Positions 7,726-16,354 of a stretch of 38,511 nucleotides of DNA are shown one piece after another (position 1 is the stretch's first letter; the number at the start of each line of letters is the position of its first letter). Position numbers and translations under genes: made by a program. The notes below the pieces were generated by a model. It was not told the origin of the DNA. It saw only the letters and a list, made by a program, of their open reading frames with translations, and searched no databases. This stretch comes from Phytoamicus setariae (lineage in GTDB: Bacteria; Pseudomonadota; Alphaproteobacteria; Rhizobiales; Rhizobiaceae), in contig NZ_JAEQNC010000015.1 in NCBI RefSeq assembly GCF_016722925.1, forward strand, positions 102,261 to 140,771, read 5' to 3'.

Positions 7726-9549
7726 CTAGCCTTCCAGTTCCTCGCGCAGCATTTCGAGTTCCAGCCATTCTTCCTCCATGGCATGCAGCGCATTACGCGC
7801 AGCCTCCAGCTGGGCGGCGATCTTTGAAAATCCATCCGGATCGCGACTGAAGAACTGCGGATCGGCCATCTTCTTCTCAAACCCGGCGATCTCGCTCTCC
7901 TTGGCCTGCATCTGCTTGGGCAGGTTCTCGATGGCGAATTTCTGCTTGTAGGAGAGCTTGCCCTTCAGCTTGCCCGCGTCGGAAGCCGGTGCAGCTTCGG
8001 TTTTCGCTGACGGCCTTTCCCGTTCGGCCTTCTTCTTTTCGTCGGCGATGCTTTTGCGCTGTATCAGCATGTCGCTATAGCCGCCGGCATATTCGATCCA
8101 CTGGCCGTCCGGTGCTTCGGGATTGGCGGGTGCGATCGTCGAGGTGACGGTGCGGTCGAGAAAGTCACGATCGTGGCTGACAAGGATTACGGTGCCCTGG
8201 AACCCGGCCACGACTTCCTGCAGCAGGTCCAGCGTCTCGATATCCAGATCGTTGGTCGGCTCGTCGAGGATCAGCAGGTTCGAACTGCGGGCCAGTATCC
8301 GCGCCAGCATCAGGCGGGCGCGCTCGCCGCCGGAGAGTTCGCGGATCGGTGTCCTGGCCTGCTCCGGCTGGAACAAAAACTCCTTCATGTAGCCGGTCAC
8401 ATGCCGTTGCACGCCATTGACCAAGAGATTGTCGCCGCGGCCGTCGGTCAGATAGTGCGCCAGGGTGTCGTTGAGATCGAGATCTTCGCGCTTCTGGTCC
8501 AGCGTGGCTATGTCGAGATTGGTTCCGAGCTTGACAGTGCCGCTGTCAGGCTCGATCTGGCCGGTCAGCATCTTGAGCAGCGTCGTCTTGCCCGCGCCGT
8601 TGGGGCCGACAAGGCCGATACGGTCGCCCCGATGCACGCGAATAGAAAATGGCGCGACGATGGTGCGGTCGTCATAGCTCTTGGTAATCTTGTCGGCCTC
8701 GATGACCAGTTTGCCGGACTCGCGGGAATCGGCTGATGTTGCCTGCACAGAACCGAGTGCGCCGCGATGACCGCGATGCTTCTGACGCATATCCTGCAGC
8801 TCGCCGAGGCGCCGCATATTGCGCTTGCGGCGGGCGGTGACGCCATAGCGCAGCCAGTGCTCCTCGCGTTCGATCGCCTTGCCGAGCTTGTGCTGTTCGA
8901 GTTCTTCCTCCTCCAGCACCTTGTCACGCCAGGCTTCGAAATGGCCAAAACCTCGGTCGAGCCGACGGGCCGTGCCGCGGTCGAGCCAGATGGTGGCAGT
9001 GGAAACCTTTTCGAGGAAACGCCGATCGTGGGAAATCAGGATCAGGGCGCTCTTGGTCTTCATCAATTCGCCTTCCAACCATTCGATGGTCGGCAGGTCG
9101 AGATGGTTGGTCGGTTCGTCGAGCAGCAGGATATCGGGTTCCGGCGCCATCACGCGCGCAAGCGCTGCGCGACGCGCCTCGCCGCCCGAAAGGTTGGCGG
9201 GATCTTCCGTGCCCGACAGCCCGAGATGTTCGAGAAGGTAGGTGACGCGATAGGGATCGTCCGACGGCCCGAGCCCAGCAGCAGCATAGGCCTCGACCGT
9301 GGCGTAACCCTCGAAATCCGGCGCTTGATTGAGATAGCGGACGGTTGCTGCCGGATGGCGAAAGATTTCGCCGCTTTGGGGTTCGGCAAGGCCCGCGGCC
9401 ATTTTCAGGAGCGTGGACTTGCCTGAGCCGTTGCGGCCGACAAGGCAGACGCGTTCGCCCGGTTCGATCTGCAGGCTGACGCCGGCCAGCAACGGCGTTC
9501 CGCCGAAGCTCAGGTAAATATCGTCAAGTTTCAGGATCGGCGGGGCCAA
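7726..9549 (-). CDS. uup: ABC-F family ATPase, Uup type
   Basis: This is a 607-residue soluble protein with two ABC ATPase domains and no membrane segments. Domain 1 has Walker A GRNGSGKST (38-46), signature NLSGGEARR (from 119) and Walker B LLLDEPTNHLD (141-151). A linker rich in Glu and Arg (about 210-262) follows. Domain 2 has Walker A GPNGAGKTT (315-323), a second LSGGERARL and LLILDEPTNDLD. A charged coiled-coil C-terminus (about 490-607) is typical of Uup, which acts on ribosomes and in DNA/transposon stability. The start is TTG 9549, preceded by GGAG at the right distance, and the stop of thiN lies 2 nt upstream, so both are probably one transcript. Confidence 0.93.
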   Translation of the reverse strand: MAPPILKLDDIYLSFGGTPLLAGVSLQIEPGERVCLVGRNGSGKSTLLKMAAGLAEPQSGEIFRHPAATVRYLNQAPDFEGYATVEAYAAAGLGPSDDPYRVTYLLEHLGLSGTEDPANLSGGEARRAALARVMAPEPDILLLDEPTNHLDLPTIEWLEGELMKTKSALILISHDRRFLEKVSTATIWLDRGTARRLDRGFGHFEAWRDKVLEEEELEQHKLGKAIEREEHWLRYGVTARRKRNMRRLGELQDMRQKHRGHRGALGSVQATSADSRESGKLVIEADKITKSYDDRTIVAPFSIRVHRGDRIGLVGPNGAGKTTLLKMLTGQIEPDSGTVKLGTNLDIATLDQKREDLDLNDTLAHYLTDGRGDNLLVNGVQRHVTGYMKEFLFQPEQARTPIRELSGGERARLMLARILARSSNLLILDEPTNDLDIETLDLLQEVVAGFQGTVILVSHDRDFLDRTVTSTIAPANPEAPDGQWIEYAGGYSDMLIQRKSIADEKKKAERERPSAKTEAAPASDAGKLKGKLSYKQKFAIENLPKQMQAKESEIAGFEKKMADPQFFSRDPDGFSKIAAQLEAARNALHAMEEEWLELEMLREELEG

Positions 9550-9551
9550 GT

Positions 9552-10196
9552 CTATACTCCGGAAAAGTCGTAGGGCCGGGCGAAAACCATCGCGCGACCG
9601 GTGCCGAGACGAATGGTGATCGCGCCTTCGGCTACATTGGAAAGGGTTCGGGACGACCCGAAAGGAAGGAAGAAATTCTCCAGCGGATAGCGGGCGTTTT
9701 CGATCGTCAGGCCGGTGAGGTCCTCGAAGCCGATGATCGAAAACAGACTTCCGGCAGGCAGATTGAGTGTCATCTGTCCGCCGACCAGCGGGTAGGCTTC
9801 CTCGTCTCCGGATGTCAGCTGGACATTCCAGCCTTGCGCGGCGAGCGCGGTTGCGTGGACGAAATGCGCCATTCCGTGGTCTGTTCGCTCGCCGCCAAGC
9901 GCGCCGACAAGGATAAGTCTGCTCGCGCCCCGACTGATTGCGGCCGCGATGGCAATCTCCCCGTCCGTCAGCGCTTTCTCGGCGGGGTAGGTTTCCCGTT
10001 CGATGCCGGCATAGCGCGAAACCAGCTCCGGCGTCACGGAATCAAAATCGCCGACCCAGAGGTCTGGCCGCACATTCAGCGTCTCGGCATGCCGCATCCC
10101 GCCGTCGGCGGCGATGAAGCGCGCGCCGTCGAGCTGCCGGACCAGCCGGTCGGTAGGGCGCATCGCACCGCCGAGCAAAATGGCAAAAGTCGTCAT
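9552..10196 (-). CDS. thiN: Thiamine diphosphokinase
   Basis: This 214-residue cytoplasmic enzyme transfers diphosphate from ATP to thiamine and makes the cofactor thiamine diphosphate (EC 2.7.6.2). Motifs of the family are visible: AADGG (29-33), GDFDS (49-53), KALTDGE (74-80) and GALGGERTDH (98-107). The acidic residues bind Mg-ATP. The C-terminal beta domain (about 140-214) binds thiamine. The length is normal. It ends 2 nt before the TTG start of the ABC-F gene. The ribosome site of its own ATG is weak. Confidence 0.92.
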   Translation of the reverse strand: MTTFAILLGGAMRPTDRLVRQLDGARFIAADGGMRHAETLNVRPDLWVGDFDSVTPELVSRYAGIERETYPAEKALTDGEIAIAAAISRGASRLILVGALGGERTDHGMAHFVHATALAAQGWNVQLTSGDEEAYPLVGGQMTLNLPAGSLFSIIGFEDLTGLTIENARYPLENFFLPFGSSRTLSNVAEGAITIRLGTGRAMVFARPYDFSGV

Positions 10197-10271
10197 GGCC
10201 GATGCTGTATCGCAAAGTGGCCTTGCGGGGGAAGGGGGCGGCCGGGCAAAAACGCGCTTGCCGGAAAATCG

Positions 10272-10658
10272 TCAATCCTTCAGGAAATGGACCTTGTCGA
10301 AGAATTTCAACACCTGGGCCAACTCATGGCCGCGTTTCAAGATCTTGCCCTGGGTGTTGAGGATGGAAAAGGCGCCCTGCTTGGCGGCGAGTTTCGGATT
10401 CTTTTCGACCTGATAAAGCGGCAGGTCACCGGATCGCTTGAAAACGGAAAACACCGCCCGATCCTTGTAGAAATCGATGGCATAGTCACGCCATTCGCCT
10501 TCACCAACCATCCGTCCATAAATGCGGAGGATCTGGTTGAGTTCGAGCCGATGAAAAGTCGTGGGCATCGGATCGCGTGCGTCGCGATATTCCTTGAGAT
10601 CGATAACGACCTGCCCTTTCCGGGAGGAAGATCCGGTCTGCTCGGTCGAGTCGGTCAT
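10272..10658 (-). CDS. DUF2794 family protein
   Basis: A 128-residue conserved alphaproteobacterial protein of unknown function. The core starts after a Ser/Thr-rich N-terminus with VVIDLKEYRDAR and FHRLELNQILRIYGRMV, and ends with a basic tail (ILKRGHELAQVLKFFDKV). There is no signal peptide or membrane span, so it is probably cytoplasmic. AGAGGTG lies just upstream of ATG 10658. It sits between the DUF1223 gene and thiN, in the same direction, with gaps of about 115 and 75 bp. Confidence 0.85.
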   Translation of the reverse strand: MTDSTEQTGSSSRKGQVVIDLKEYRDARDPMPTTFHRLELNQILRIYGRMVGEGEWRDYAIDFYKDRAVFSVFKRSGDLPLYQVEKNPKLAAKQGAFSILNTQGKILKRGHELAQVLKFFDKVHFLKD

Positions 10659-10773
10659 GGCACCTCTTCATCGGCGATCCCGCATCGAAGGCGGTGAAAA
10701 CAACCGTCTGCGATGACGAATTGATGACAGTTTGCCTGAAGACAGATGAATTGCAAGCCCGTTTTGGGACACT

Positions 10774-11514
10774 TCAGAGAGCGCTTGCCCCGTAGATGCG
10801 GCCCGGATTTCCGTCCTTGTCGTGTGATTGCAGCAGGATGGCACACCCTTCCTGACCCCGCTTGCCAATCATCGCCGCCGGCAATTTGATCGTCAGCGGC
10901 TTGCCGTCCCACATGCCTACGGTCTCCAATTTGGTGACGGCGTTGCGATATGTAACGCGCTTGCCGGTGTTTTCGCCGCGTTGGATATCGACGACGGTCG
11001 CTTTCTTGAAGTAGGCGATCACCACATCCGCCTTTCCGGATCCGGCGCCGATGGAGATCGTCAGCTCGTCCGGGCTCAGGGATGCTTTGATCGGTACGGT
11101 GACGCCCTGGCCCTTGCCAACAAATTTCTCAAGACCAGCACGAATCTCGATCGGGGGCGCCCCGCGCATGTCCTGCAAGCCGTTCAGCACGATCTGCGGG
11201 GTGTAGACATTGCTGTTGCCGAGTGTCTTGGCATAGGCATATTGACGGTCGGTGTTTTCCGTGGTCGCCAGCGTGTCAGACCAGCCAAGATAATTCCAGT
11301 AATCGACATGGTAGGTGATGGTTACGATGTCAGGATGATCGGCCAGCTCAGCAATCGCTGCGTCAGCCTTGGGGCAGGACGAGCAGCCCTGGGAGGTAAA
11401 AAGCTCCACAACCCCGATAGGATGAGAGCGCGCAATCTCACCGGCGTTGACCGAGGCGCAGAAGATAACCGCCAATGCACCGGCTGAAGCTGATAAAAAC
11501 GGGTGAAGTCGCAT
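10774..11514 (-). CDS. DUF1223 family secreted thioredoxin-like protein
   Basis: This 246-residue protein has a signal peptide (residues 1 to about 24, ending near VNAGEIA) and is therefore periplasmic. The DUF1223 core opens with VVELFTSQGCSSCPKADAAI, which carries a CxxC pair in a thioredoxin-like position, followed by TYHVDYWNYLGWSD and YTPQIVLNG. The redox role is inferred from the fold, and no substrate is known to me. AGGA lies five bases before ATG 11514. In related genomes I recall this gene next to acnA; here about 5.9 kb separates them. Confidence 0.88.
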   Translation of the reverse strand: MRLHPFLSASAGALAVIFCASVNAGEIARSHPIGVVELFTSQGCSSCPKADAAIAELADHPDIVTITYHVDYWNYLGWSDTLATTENTDRQYAYAKTLGNSNVYTPQIVLNGLQDMRGAPPIEIRAGLEKFVGKGQGVTVPIKASLSPDELTISIGAGSGKADVVIAYFKKATVVDIQRGENTGKRVTYRNAVTKLETVGMWDGKPLTIKLPAAMIGKRGQEGCAILLQSHDKDGNPGRIYGASAL

Positions 11515-11797
11515 TGATATCCTGTTCCGATCCGCACAGCGGCGATCGACGCGCTGGCTGCGTATCGCTTCTATAGTTTATCGAGCAATCACGACGAAAT
11601 CAAAATCGGTTGACTGACGGTTGATAGCCTTATCAATATACGCCATCATCTTAAAAAAGCTGTTGTGATCGTTCGAATGCGGCAAAGCTTCTACGGCCGG
11701 AATGCCGCCGAAGATGCGAAATATCGCACTTTCGGCCGCACGTTTTTCGCTCTAGAAATTCGGTATTGCTATTTTTCTTGATTTTGGAGCTTGCATA

Positions 11798-12253
11798 ATG
11801 AGCATATTGGACGAGACGGATCGAAGTCTGCTTGCCCTTCTTCAAAAGAACGACCGGCTGTCGTTGGCGGAAATCGGGCAAGAGCTCAAGCTGGCGCCTT
11901 CCACCGTCAATGACCGCATCAAACGCCTTGTTCGCAATGGAATCATTTCCGGCTTCCATGCCGTCGTAAACCCGGAGAAAGTCGGGCTCGATCTTCTTGC
12001 CTTCGTCTTCGTCGGCTGGAACGATCCCGATGTGGAGGTGGCGTTTCTCGAGAAGGTGAACACCAGCGGTGCGGTGCTGGAGTGCCACCACGTGACGGGT
12101 GCGTGGAATTATCTGCTCAAGGTTCGCCTCAAGAATACCCGCGAGCTGGAGAAGTTTTTGGCCCAGGAACTCAAGGGCATCGAAGGCCTGATGCGGACCG
12201 AGACTCTGATCGCGCTTTCTTCGGCAAAGGAAGTCTCGACTCTGGATGTGTGA
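11798..12253 (+). CDS. Lrp/AsnC family transcriptional regulator
   Basis: This is a 151-residue DNA-binding regulator. Residues 1-60 form the winged helix-turn-helix (ILDETDRSLLALLQKNDRLS, then LAPSTVNDRIKRLVRNGII). The remainder is the RAM/AsnC ligand-binding and oligomerisation domain. GGAG precedes ATG 11798 by about nine bases. Members sense amino acids and often control the adjacent gene, but the neighbours here are DUF1223 (divergent) and an enzyme remnant (convergent), so no target is evident. The roughly 280-bp divergent region upstream is relatively AT-rich near the start. Confidence 0.93.
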   Translation: MSILDETDRSLLALLQKNDRLSLAEIGQELKLAPSTVNDRIKRLVRNGIISGFHAVVNPEKVGLDLLAFVFVGWNDPDVEVAFLEKVNTSGAVLECHHVTGAWNYLLKVRLKNTRELEKFLAQELKGIEGLMRTETLIALSSAKEVSTLDV

Positions 12254-12421
12254 GGCGCTCAGCGCGCCGGATTGGCCACTACTCAGTCTTTTGTGCCACC
12301 GCCGAGTATCGACTTTGCAACAGCGGGCATCTCCGCGAGCCCGCCCGAAATGTCATGTCGCTCTCCTATCGTATCAGGCCAACCGTCAGTTGAAACGAGT
12401 ATAGCAGCATGGGCAATAGCA

Positions 12422-13189
12422 TCAGACGAAACTGACGCCTTCGAAGAGCGGTGCGCGGTGCAGCCGTTTGCCCGTTAGCGCGCTGACTGCATTGGCGAGG
12501 GCGGCGATCACCTGCGGTGTCGCTTGCTCGGCGTCGTCTTCGCTCCGTTTGGAATTGGAAAGCAATTCGACCTCGACTTCCGGGCATTGGTATATGCGCT
12601 GGCTGCCAAGATCTGCGCGACCAATTTGTTCCAGCACGCTGCCGGGAAATGCGATGTCGCGGCCCGTCGCGATGGAAAGCCCCTTCACGATGTCTGAAAT
12701 CATTTGGGTGCGATAGCTCCGCTGGTCGGCGACGTATCCCGCGTCTGCAGCGCAGAAGAATTTCTCGATTCTTATGCCGGTTTCATGCAGGGAAACCTCA
12801 GCCACTTCGGCGATCCAGGTGCCGGAGGTGAGGATGAAGGTCAGCCCTCGAGCCCTGCCCATAGGCAAAGGCGTGCCCCAATCCGACATGACTGCGATGG
12901 CATCAAGCAGCTTCATAGCGACCGGGTACGGAGCCATAAGCTTGCGCCGCAGTGTCAAGGGGTCTGTGTTGCCGGATGCGGCCATCTCATCAAGCAAGCT
13001 CTCGTGCAGGAAGGCGTTTCGGGAGCAACTGGTGGTGCGCCATAATGAGGTAGCGTTGTCGCATCCCGCGAGACTGTCGATAGCCGGGGAGGCAGCAAAT
13101 GCTTTGAACGCAGCTTTTTGCAGATGGCCGGGGTCTGGCATGGCGTGATAGGTGGTGCTTTCAACAGAGCTAAGGGGGCTATGGGCCAT
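12422..13189 (-). pseudogene. C-terminal remnant of an IorB-like molybdenum hydroxylase large subunit
   Basis: The 255-residue frame matches only the end of the xanthine dehydrogenase-family molybdopterin subunit (isoquinoline 1-oxidoreductase beta-subunit type, normally over 700 residues). Recognisable pieces are WRTTSCSRNAFLHESLLDE (intact form WRSVGHSQNAF.ESFIDE), DPLTLRRKLM, MSDWGTPLPMGRARGL, YVADQRSYRTQMISDIVKGL and ANAVSALTGKRLHR. The cofactor-binding GHS has become SCS and the GGxGEPG motif has decayed to DDAEQAT, although the Glu is kept. The N-terminal two thirds and any [2Fe-2S] partner subunit are missing. The upstream part of the transcript (13190-13330) is broken by stops. I therefore call it inactive. 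Confidence 0.75.
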
Positions 13190-13335
13190 AACGTCCTCAC
13201 ATATCCATTCGCGCTTGAAGTGCTGGCTTCAGATCCATGGATCCAGCTTTACGGTGTCGTCGATGAGACCAGATTCTGCGAAGCTTGCCATTGGCAGCGG
13301 GCTGCATCAGAGTCTCCTCAAATCAGTTCCTTGAC

Positions 13336-13363
13336 AAAATATCAATAAATGTCAGAGTGTCAA
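13336..13363 (-). promoter_or_regulatory. Sigma70-like promoter toward the IorB remnant, overlapped by TGACA/TGTCA repeats
   Basis: Read on the minus strand, TTGACA (13363-13358) is followed by a 16-nt spacer and TATTTT (13341-13336). A Shine-Dalgarno GAGGAG (13319-13314) and an ATG at 13307 lie downstream. An inverted pair TGACA (13332-13336) / TGTCA (13350-13354), plus a further TGTCA (13358-13362), cover the promoter. This is the expected place for autoregulated binding by the divergent TetR protein, whose ATG is at 13366. Binding is inferred. Confidence 0.5.
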
Positions 13364-13365
13364 CG

Positions 13366-13956
13366 ATGCTAGATCTCGATACAAGCGAGCGCCGGGCCGT
13401 CATCCTTGACTCCGCTTTCAAGCTCTTCCTGGCGTATGGCTTCAGGCGAACGACGATGGGTGACATCGCCGCTGCGGCTGGTATTTCGCGGCCGGCGCTC
13501 TATCTCGAGTTCAAGAACAAGGCGGATATCTACCGCGAAGGTTTGATGACATTCGTGGGCAATACATTCCGTGAAGTGGATCTCCTGCTTGCGAAAGACG
13601 GGCCGCTGGTGGAGCGCATAAAGGACGCGCTGAGCGCTGCTCTGGTGATACCGATGCGCGCGGTTGCCCAATCGCCGCACGGTGCCGAGCTTTTCGAGAT
13701 CAAGCATGAACTGGCAGATGATGTCGGGCACGACTGGAATCTGGTTCTTGCCGGCAGTCTGGAAAAGACGCTTGCGTCTGCCGTTGCGCAGGAACAACTT
13801 TTGCTGCCGGATGGTGCGACGGCTGCCGATCTTGCACGGTTGTTGGCCACATGCGCCGATGGGATCAAGAAGAAGATGACCGACTGGGACCAGATCGAGT
13901 CGGATCTGCATTTGATGGCTGAGCTGATCGTACGCCCGCTGATAAAGCATGGCTGA
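13366..13956 (+). CDS. TetR family transcriptional regulator
   Basis: This is a 196-residue regulator. The N-terminal helix-turn-helix is clear: ILDSAFKLFLAYGFRRTTMG then DIAAAAGISRPALYLEFKNK (about residues 10-52). The C-terminal helical part (about 60-196) would bind an unknown effector. I place the start at ATG 13366 because the frame upstream to 13285 runs through the divergent promoter. The gene is divergent from the IorB remnant, the classical layout of a TetR repressor and its target. With the target gone, it may now be an orphan or act elsewhere. Confidence 0.9.
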   Translation: MLDLDTSERRAVILDSAFKLFLAYGFRRTTMGDIAAAAGISRPALYLEFKNKADIYREGLMTFVGNTFREVDLLLAKDGPLVERIKDALSAALVIPMRAVAQSPHGAELFEIKHELADDVGHDWNLVLAGSLEKTLASAVAQEQLLLPDGATAADLARLLATCADGIKKKMTDWDQIESDLHLMAELIVRPLIKHG

Positions 13957-13980
13957 GCGATAGCCAGTTCATCAATCACC

Positions 13981-14000
13981 TGATAATCAATTGATTGTCA
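13981..14000. promoter_or_regulatory. 20-bp palindrome between tetR and ispG
   Basis: TGATAATCAATTGATTGTCA is symmetrical except for one pair, with a perfect 12-bp core AATCAATTGATT (13985-13996). Just downstream, GACA-TTAT-TGTC (14019-14030) is a second dyad that carries the same TGACA/TGTC element as the tetR promoter. These are plausible operators upstream of ispG. Which regulator binds is unknown. There is no T-run, so this is not a terminator. Confidence 0.4.
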
Positions 14001-14077
14001 TTTCCGTGCCTCAAGGTTGACATTATTGTCGCCCTTAGCCACCTCAAACATAACATTCCGCTTCCGTGAGGCCACTC

Positions 14078-15331
14078 ATGTCATCGCTTGCCGATTTTGA
14101 TCCGAAACCACGCCGGGCATCCGTCGCTGTCGATGTCGGGGGCGTGATCATCGGCGGCGGCGCGCCGGTCGTCGTGCAGTCGATGACCAACACCGACACG
14201 GCCGATATCGATGCAACGGTGGCCCAGGTCGCGGCCCTCTTCAGGTCGGGGTCGGAGATCGTCCGCATCACCGTCGACCGCGACGAGAGTGCGGCCGCCG
14301 TGCCGAAAATCCGCGAGCGCCTGCTCAGGCTTGGCATGGACGTGCCGTTGATCGGTGATTTCCATTATATTGGCCACAAGCTGCTTGCCGATCATCCGGC
14401 CTGTGCCGAGGCGCTGGCCAAATATCGCATCAATCCCGGCAATGTCGGCTTCAAGGACAAGAAGGACAAGCAGTTCGCCGATATCGTCGAGACCGCCATC
14501 CGGTACAACAAGCCCGTGCGCATCGGCGTCAACTGGGGCTCGCTCGACCAGGAACTGCTGACCAGCCTGATGGACAAGAACCAGGCGGAAGGTTTTCCGC
14601 TTTCGGCCCGCGAAGTGACCCGAGAGGCGATCGTGCAGTCGGCACTCCTGTCCGCCGATCTGGCCGAAGAGATCGGCCTGCCGCGCAACCGCATCGTTTT
14701 GTCGGCCAAGGTTTCGCAGGTGCAGGATCTGATCGCTTGCTATTCCATGCTTGCCGCCCGCTCCGATCACGCGCTGCATCTGGGGCTTACAGAGGCCGGT
14801 ATGGGTTCGAAGGGCATCGTCGCCTCTTCAGCCGCCATGGGCTATGTGCTGCAGCACGGCATTGGCGACACGATCCGCGTTTCGCTGACGCCGGAGCCGA
14901 ACGGCGACCGCACCCGCGAAGTGATCGTCGCGCAGGAATTGCTGCAAGTGATGGGGTTCCGCCAATTCTTGCCCGTGGTTGCCGCATGTCCGGGCTGCGG
15001 CCGCACCACATCGACGGTGTTTCAGGAACTTGCGCAGAACATCGAGCGTGATCTCAGGAAGAACATGCCTGTCTGGCGCGAAAAGTATCCGGGCGTCGAA
15101 GCGCTCAACGTCGCCGTGATGGGCTGCATCGTCAACGGCCCCGGTGAATCCAAGCATGCCGATATCGGCATTTCGCTGCCTGGAACCGGCGAAACGCCTG
15201 CCGCTCCTGTCTTCATCGATGGCAAGAAGGCGCTGACGCTGCGCGGCCCGAAGATCGCCGAGGAGTTCGAGGCGCTGGTCATCGACTACATCGAAAAGCG
15301 CTTCGGGCAGGGGCAGGCCGCGGCGGAGTAA
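14078..15331 (+). CDS. ispG: 4-hydroxy-3-methylbut-2-en-1-yl diphosphate synthase (flavodoxin)
   Basis: This 417-residue [4Fe-4S] enzyme of the MEP pathway reductively converts methylerythritol cyclodiphosphate to HMBPP for isoprenoid synthesis. The N-terminal TIM barrel starts with [19 protein letters not shown] and includes [10 protein letters not shown] and YRINPGNVG. The C-terminal Fe-S domain has the three ligand cysteines in [11 protein letters not shown] and [14 protein letters not shown] chose ATG 14078, with GAGG seven to eight bases upstream; a GTG at 14066 is possible. It seems to be its own transcription unit behind a region with palindromes. Confidence 0.97.
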   Translation: MSSLADFDPKPRRASVAVDVGGVIIGGGAPVVVQSMTNTDTADIDATVAQVAALFRSGSEIVRITVDRDESAAAVPKIRERLLRLGMDVPLIGDFHYIGHKLLADHPACAEALAKYRINPGNVGFKDKKDKQFADIVETAIRYNKPVRIGVNWGSLDQELLTSLMDKNQAEGFPLSAREVTREAIVQSALLSADLAEEIGLPRNRIVLSAKVSQVQDLIACYSMLAARSDHALHLGLTEAGMGSKGIVASSAAMGYVLQHGIGDTIRVSLTPEPNGDRTREVIVAQELLQVMGFRQFLPVVAACPGCGRTTSTVFQELAQNIERDLRKNMPVWREKYPGVEALNVAVMGCIVNGPGESKHADIGISLPGTGETPAAPVFIDGKKALTLRGPKIAEEFEALVIDYIEKRFGQGQAAAE

Positions 15332-15445
15332 TTGTCCAATCGGCAGGGGATAACCTCCGCATTACGCCTGCACTTATCCAAAATCCCTTCAAATCGCCGT
15401 ATTTGTTCTTTCTTGCCGCGGCAGACATCATGAAGGGAAGTACCG

Positions 15446-16111
15446 GTGATCAAGAAAATCATGCTCGTTGCGCTTTGCGCGACCTACCTTACGTCCTGCA
15501 CTACGACAGATCCCTATACGGGTGAGAAGAAAGTGACGAACACGGCCAGCGGTGCCGTAATCGGTGCCGGACTGGGCGCGCTGGCAGGCCTCGCGGTTGG
15601 CAAGCCGGGCGTAGGCAAGCGCAACGCAGCGCTGATCGGCGCGGGCATCGGTGCGCTGGCAGGCGGTGCGATCGGCAATTACATGGACGATCAGGAAGCA
15701 GAACTGCGGGCGGAGCTTCGCGGTACGGGTGTATCCGTGACGCGGCGGGGAGAGCGGATCGTTCTCAACATGCCGTCCAACATCACCTTCGCCACCGACC
15801 AGGATGCGGTCAATCCGCAGTTCTACCGGACGCTGAATTCCGTCGCGCTGGTGCTCAACAAGTTCAACAAGACGCTGGTCGACGTTGCCGGTCATACCGA
15901 CTCGACCGGTAGCCTGCAGCACAATCAGGATCTGTCGCAGCGCCGCGCCGTATCGGTCGCGAACTATCTCGGCGCACAGGGTATCGACACGCGTCGCATG
16001 GCAGCGATCGGTTTTGGCCCGAGCGAGCCGGTCGCCTCGAACGACACCCCCGATGGCCGCGCCCTCAATCGTCGCGTTGAAATTTCGATCTCGCCGCTCA
16101 AGGGCGCCTGA
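15446..16111 (+). CDS. OmpA-like lipoprotein with glycine-zipper region (YiaD type)
   Basis: This is a 221-residue predicted outer-membrane lipoprotein. The signal sequence ends in a lipobox LTSC with Cys18 as the lipidation site. Residues about 35-80 form a glycine-zipper region (GAVIGAGLGALAGLAVG and GAGIGALAGGAIG). Residues about 105-221 form an OmpA/MotB peptidoglycan-binding domain with VAGHTDSTGS and LSQRRAVSVANYL, which ties the envelope to the wall. The start is GTG 15446, with AAGGGAAG five bases upstream. A mosaic repeat follows about 90 bp after the stop. Confidence 0.92.
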   Translation: MIKKIMLVALCATYLTSCTTTDPYTGEKKVTNTASGAVIGAGLGALAGLAVGKPGVGKRNAALIGAGIGALAGGAIGNYMDDQEAELRAELRGTGVSVTRRGERIVLNMPSNITFATDQDAVNPQFYRTLNSVALVLNKFNKTLVDVAGHTDSTGSLQHNQDLSQRRAVSVANYLGAQGIDTRRMAAIGFGPSEPVASNDTPDGRALNRRVEISISPLKGA

Positions 16112-16201
16112 GCAAAGTAGTAATGGAGACGGCGCGGCTTCGGGCTGCGCGAGATTGCTGACAAACGGCCGGTTGGTTGAGGACAGTGAGCGTCAAGCAA
16201 T

Positions 16202-16329
16202 CCCCCTCACCCCGCCTCCGCGTTGCTCGGCGGACCTCTCCCCGAGGGGAGAGGAGGACCGAGACGGCGCGGCCAACTTCCTCTTCTCCCCAGCGGGGAG
16301 AAGGTGGCGCGAAGCGCCGGATGAGGGGG
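16202..16329. repeat. RIME-like rhizobial intergenic palindromic repeat
   Basis: The element is bounded by inverted CCCCCTCA (16202-16209) and TGAGGGGG (16322-16329). Inside are three hairpins: 9-bp stem CCTCTCCCC/GGGGAGAGG (16235-16254), 9-bp stem CTTCTCCCC/GGGGAGAAG (16283-16303) and 5-bp stem GGCGC/GCGCC (16306-16318). The composition and layout match the mosaic intergenic repeats (RIME type) spread through rhizobial genomes. It separates the convergent lipoprotein and LysE genes and may serve as a terminator for both. Confidence 0.8.
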
Positions 16330-16354
16330 CTGTATCGTGTGCGGTGGCTACGCT

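Noticed and set aside
14017-14045. Sigma70 promoter for ispG with TTGACA at 14017
   Set aside because: No acceptable -10 hexamer is found 16-18 bp downstream, so the TTGACA is more likely part of the dyad.
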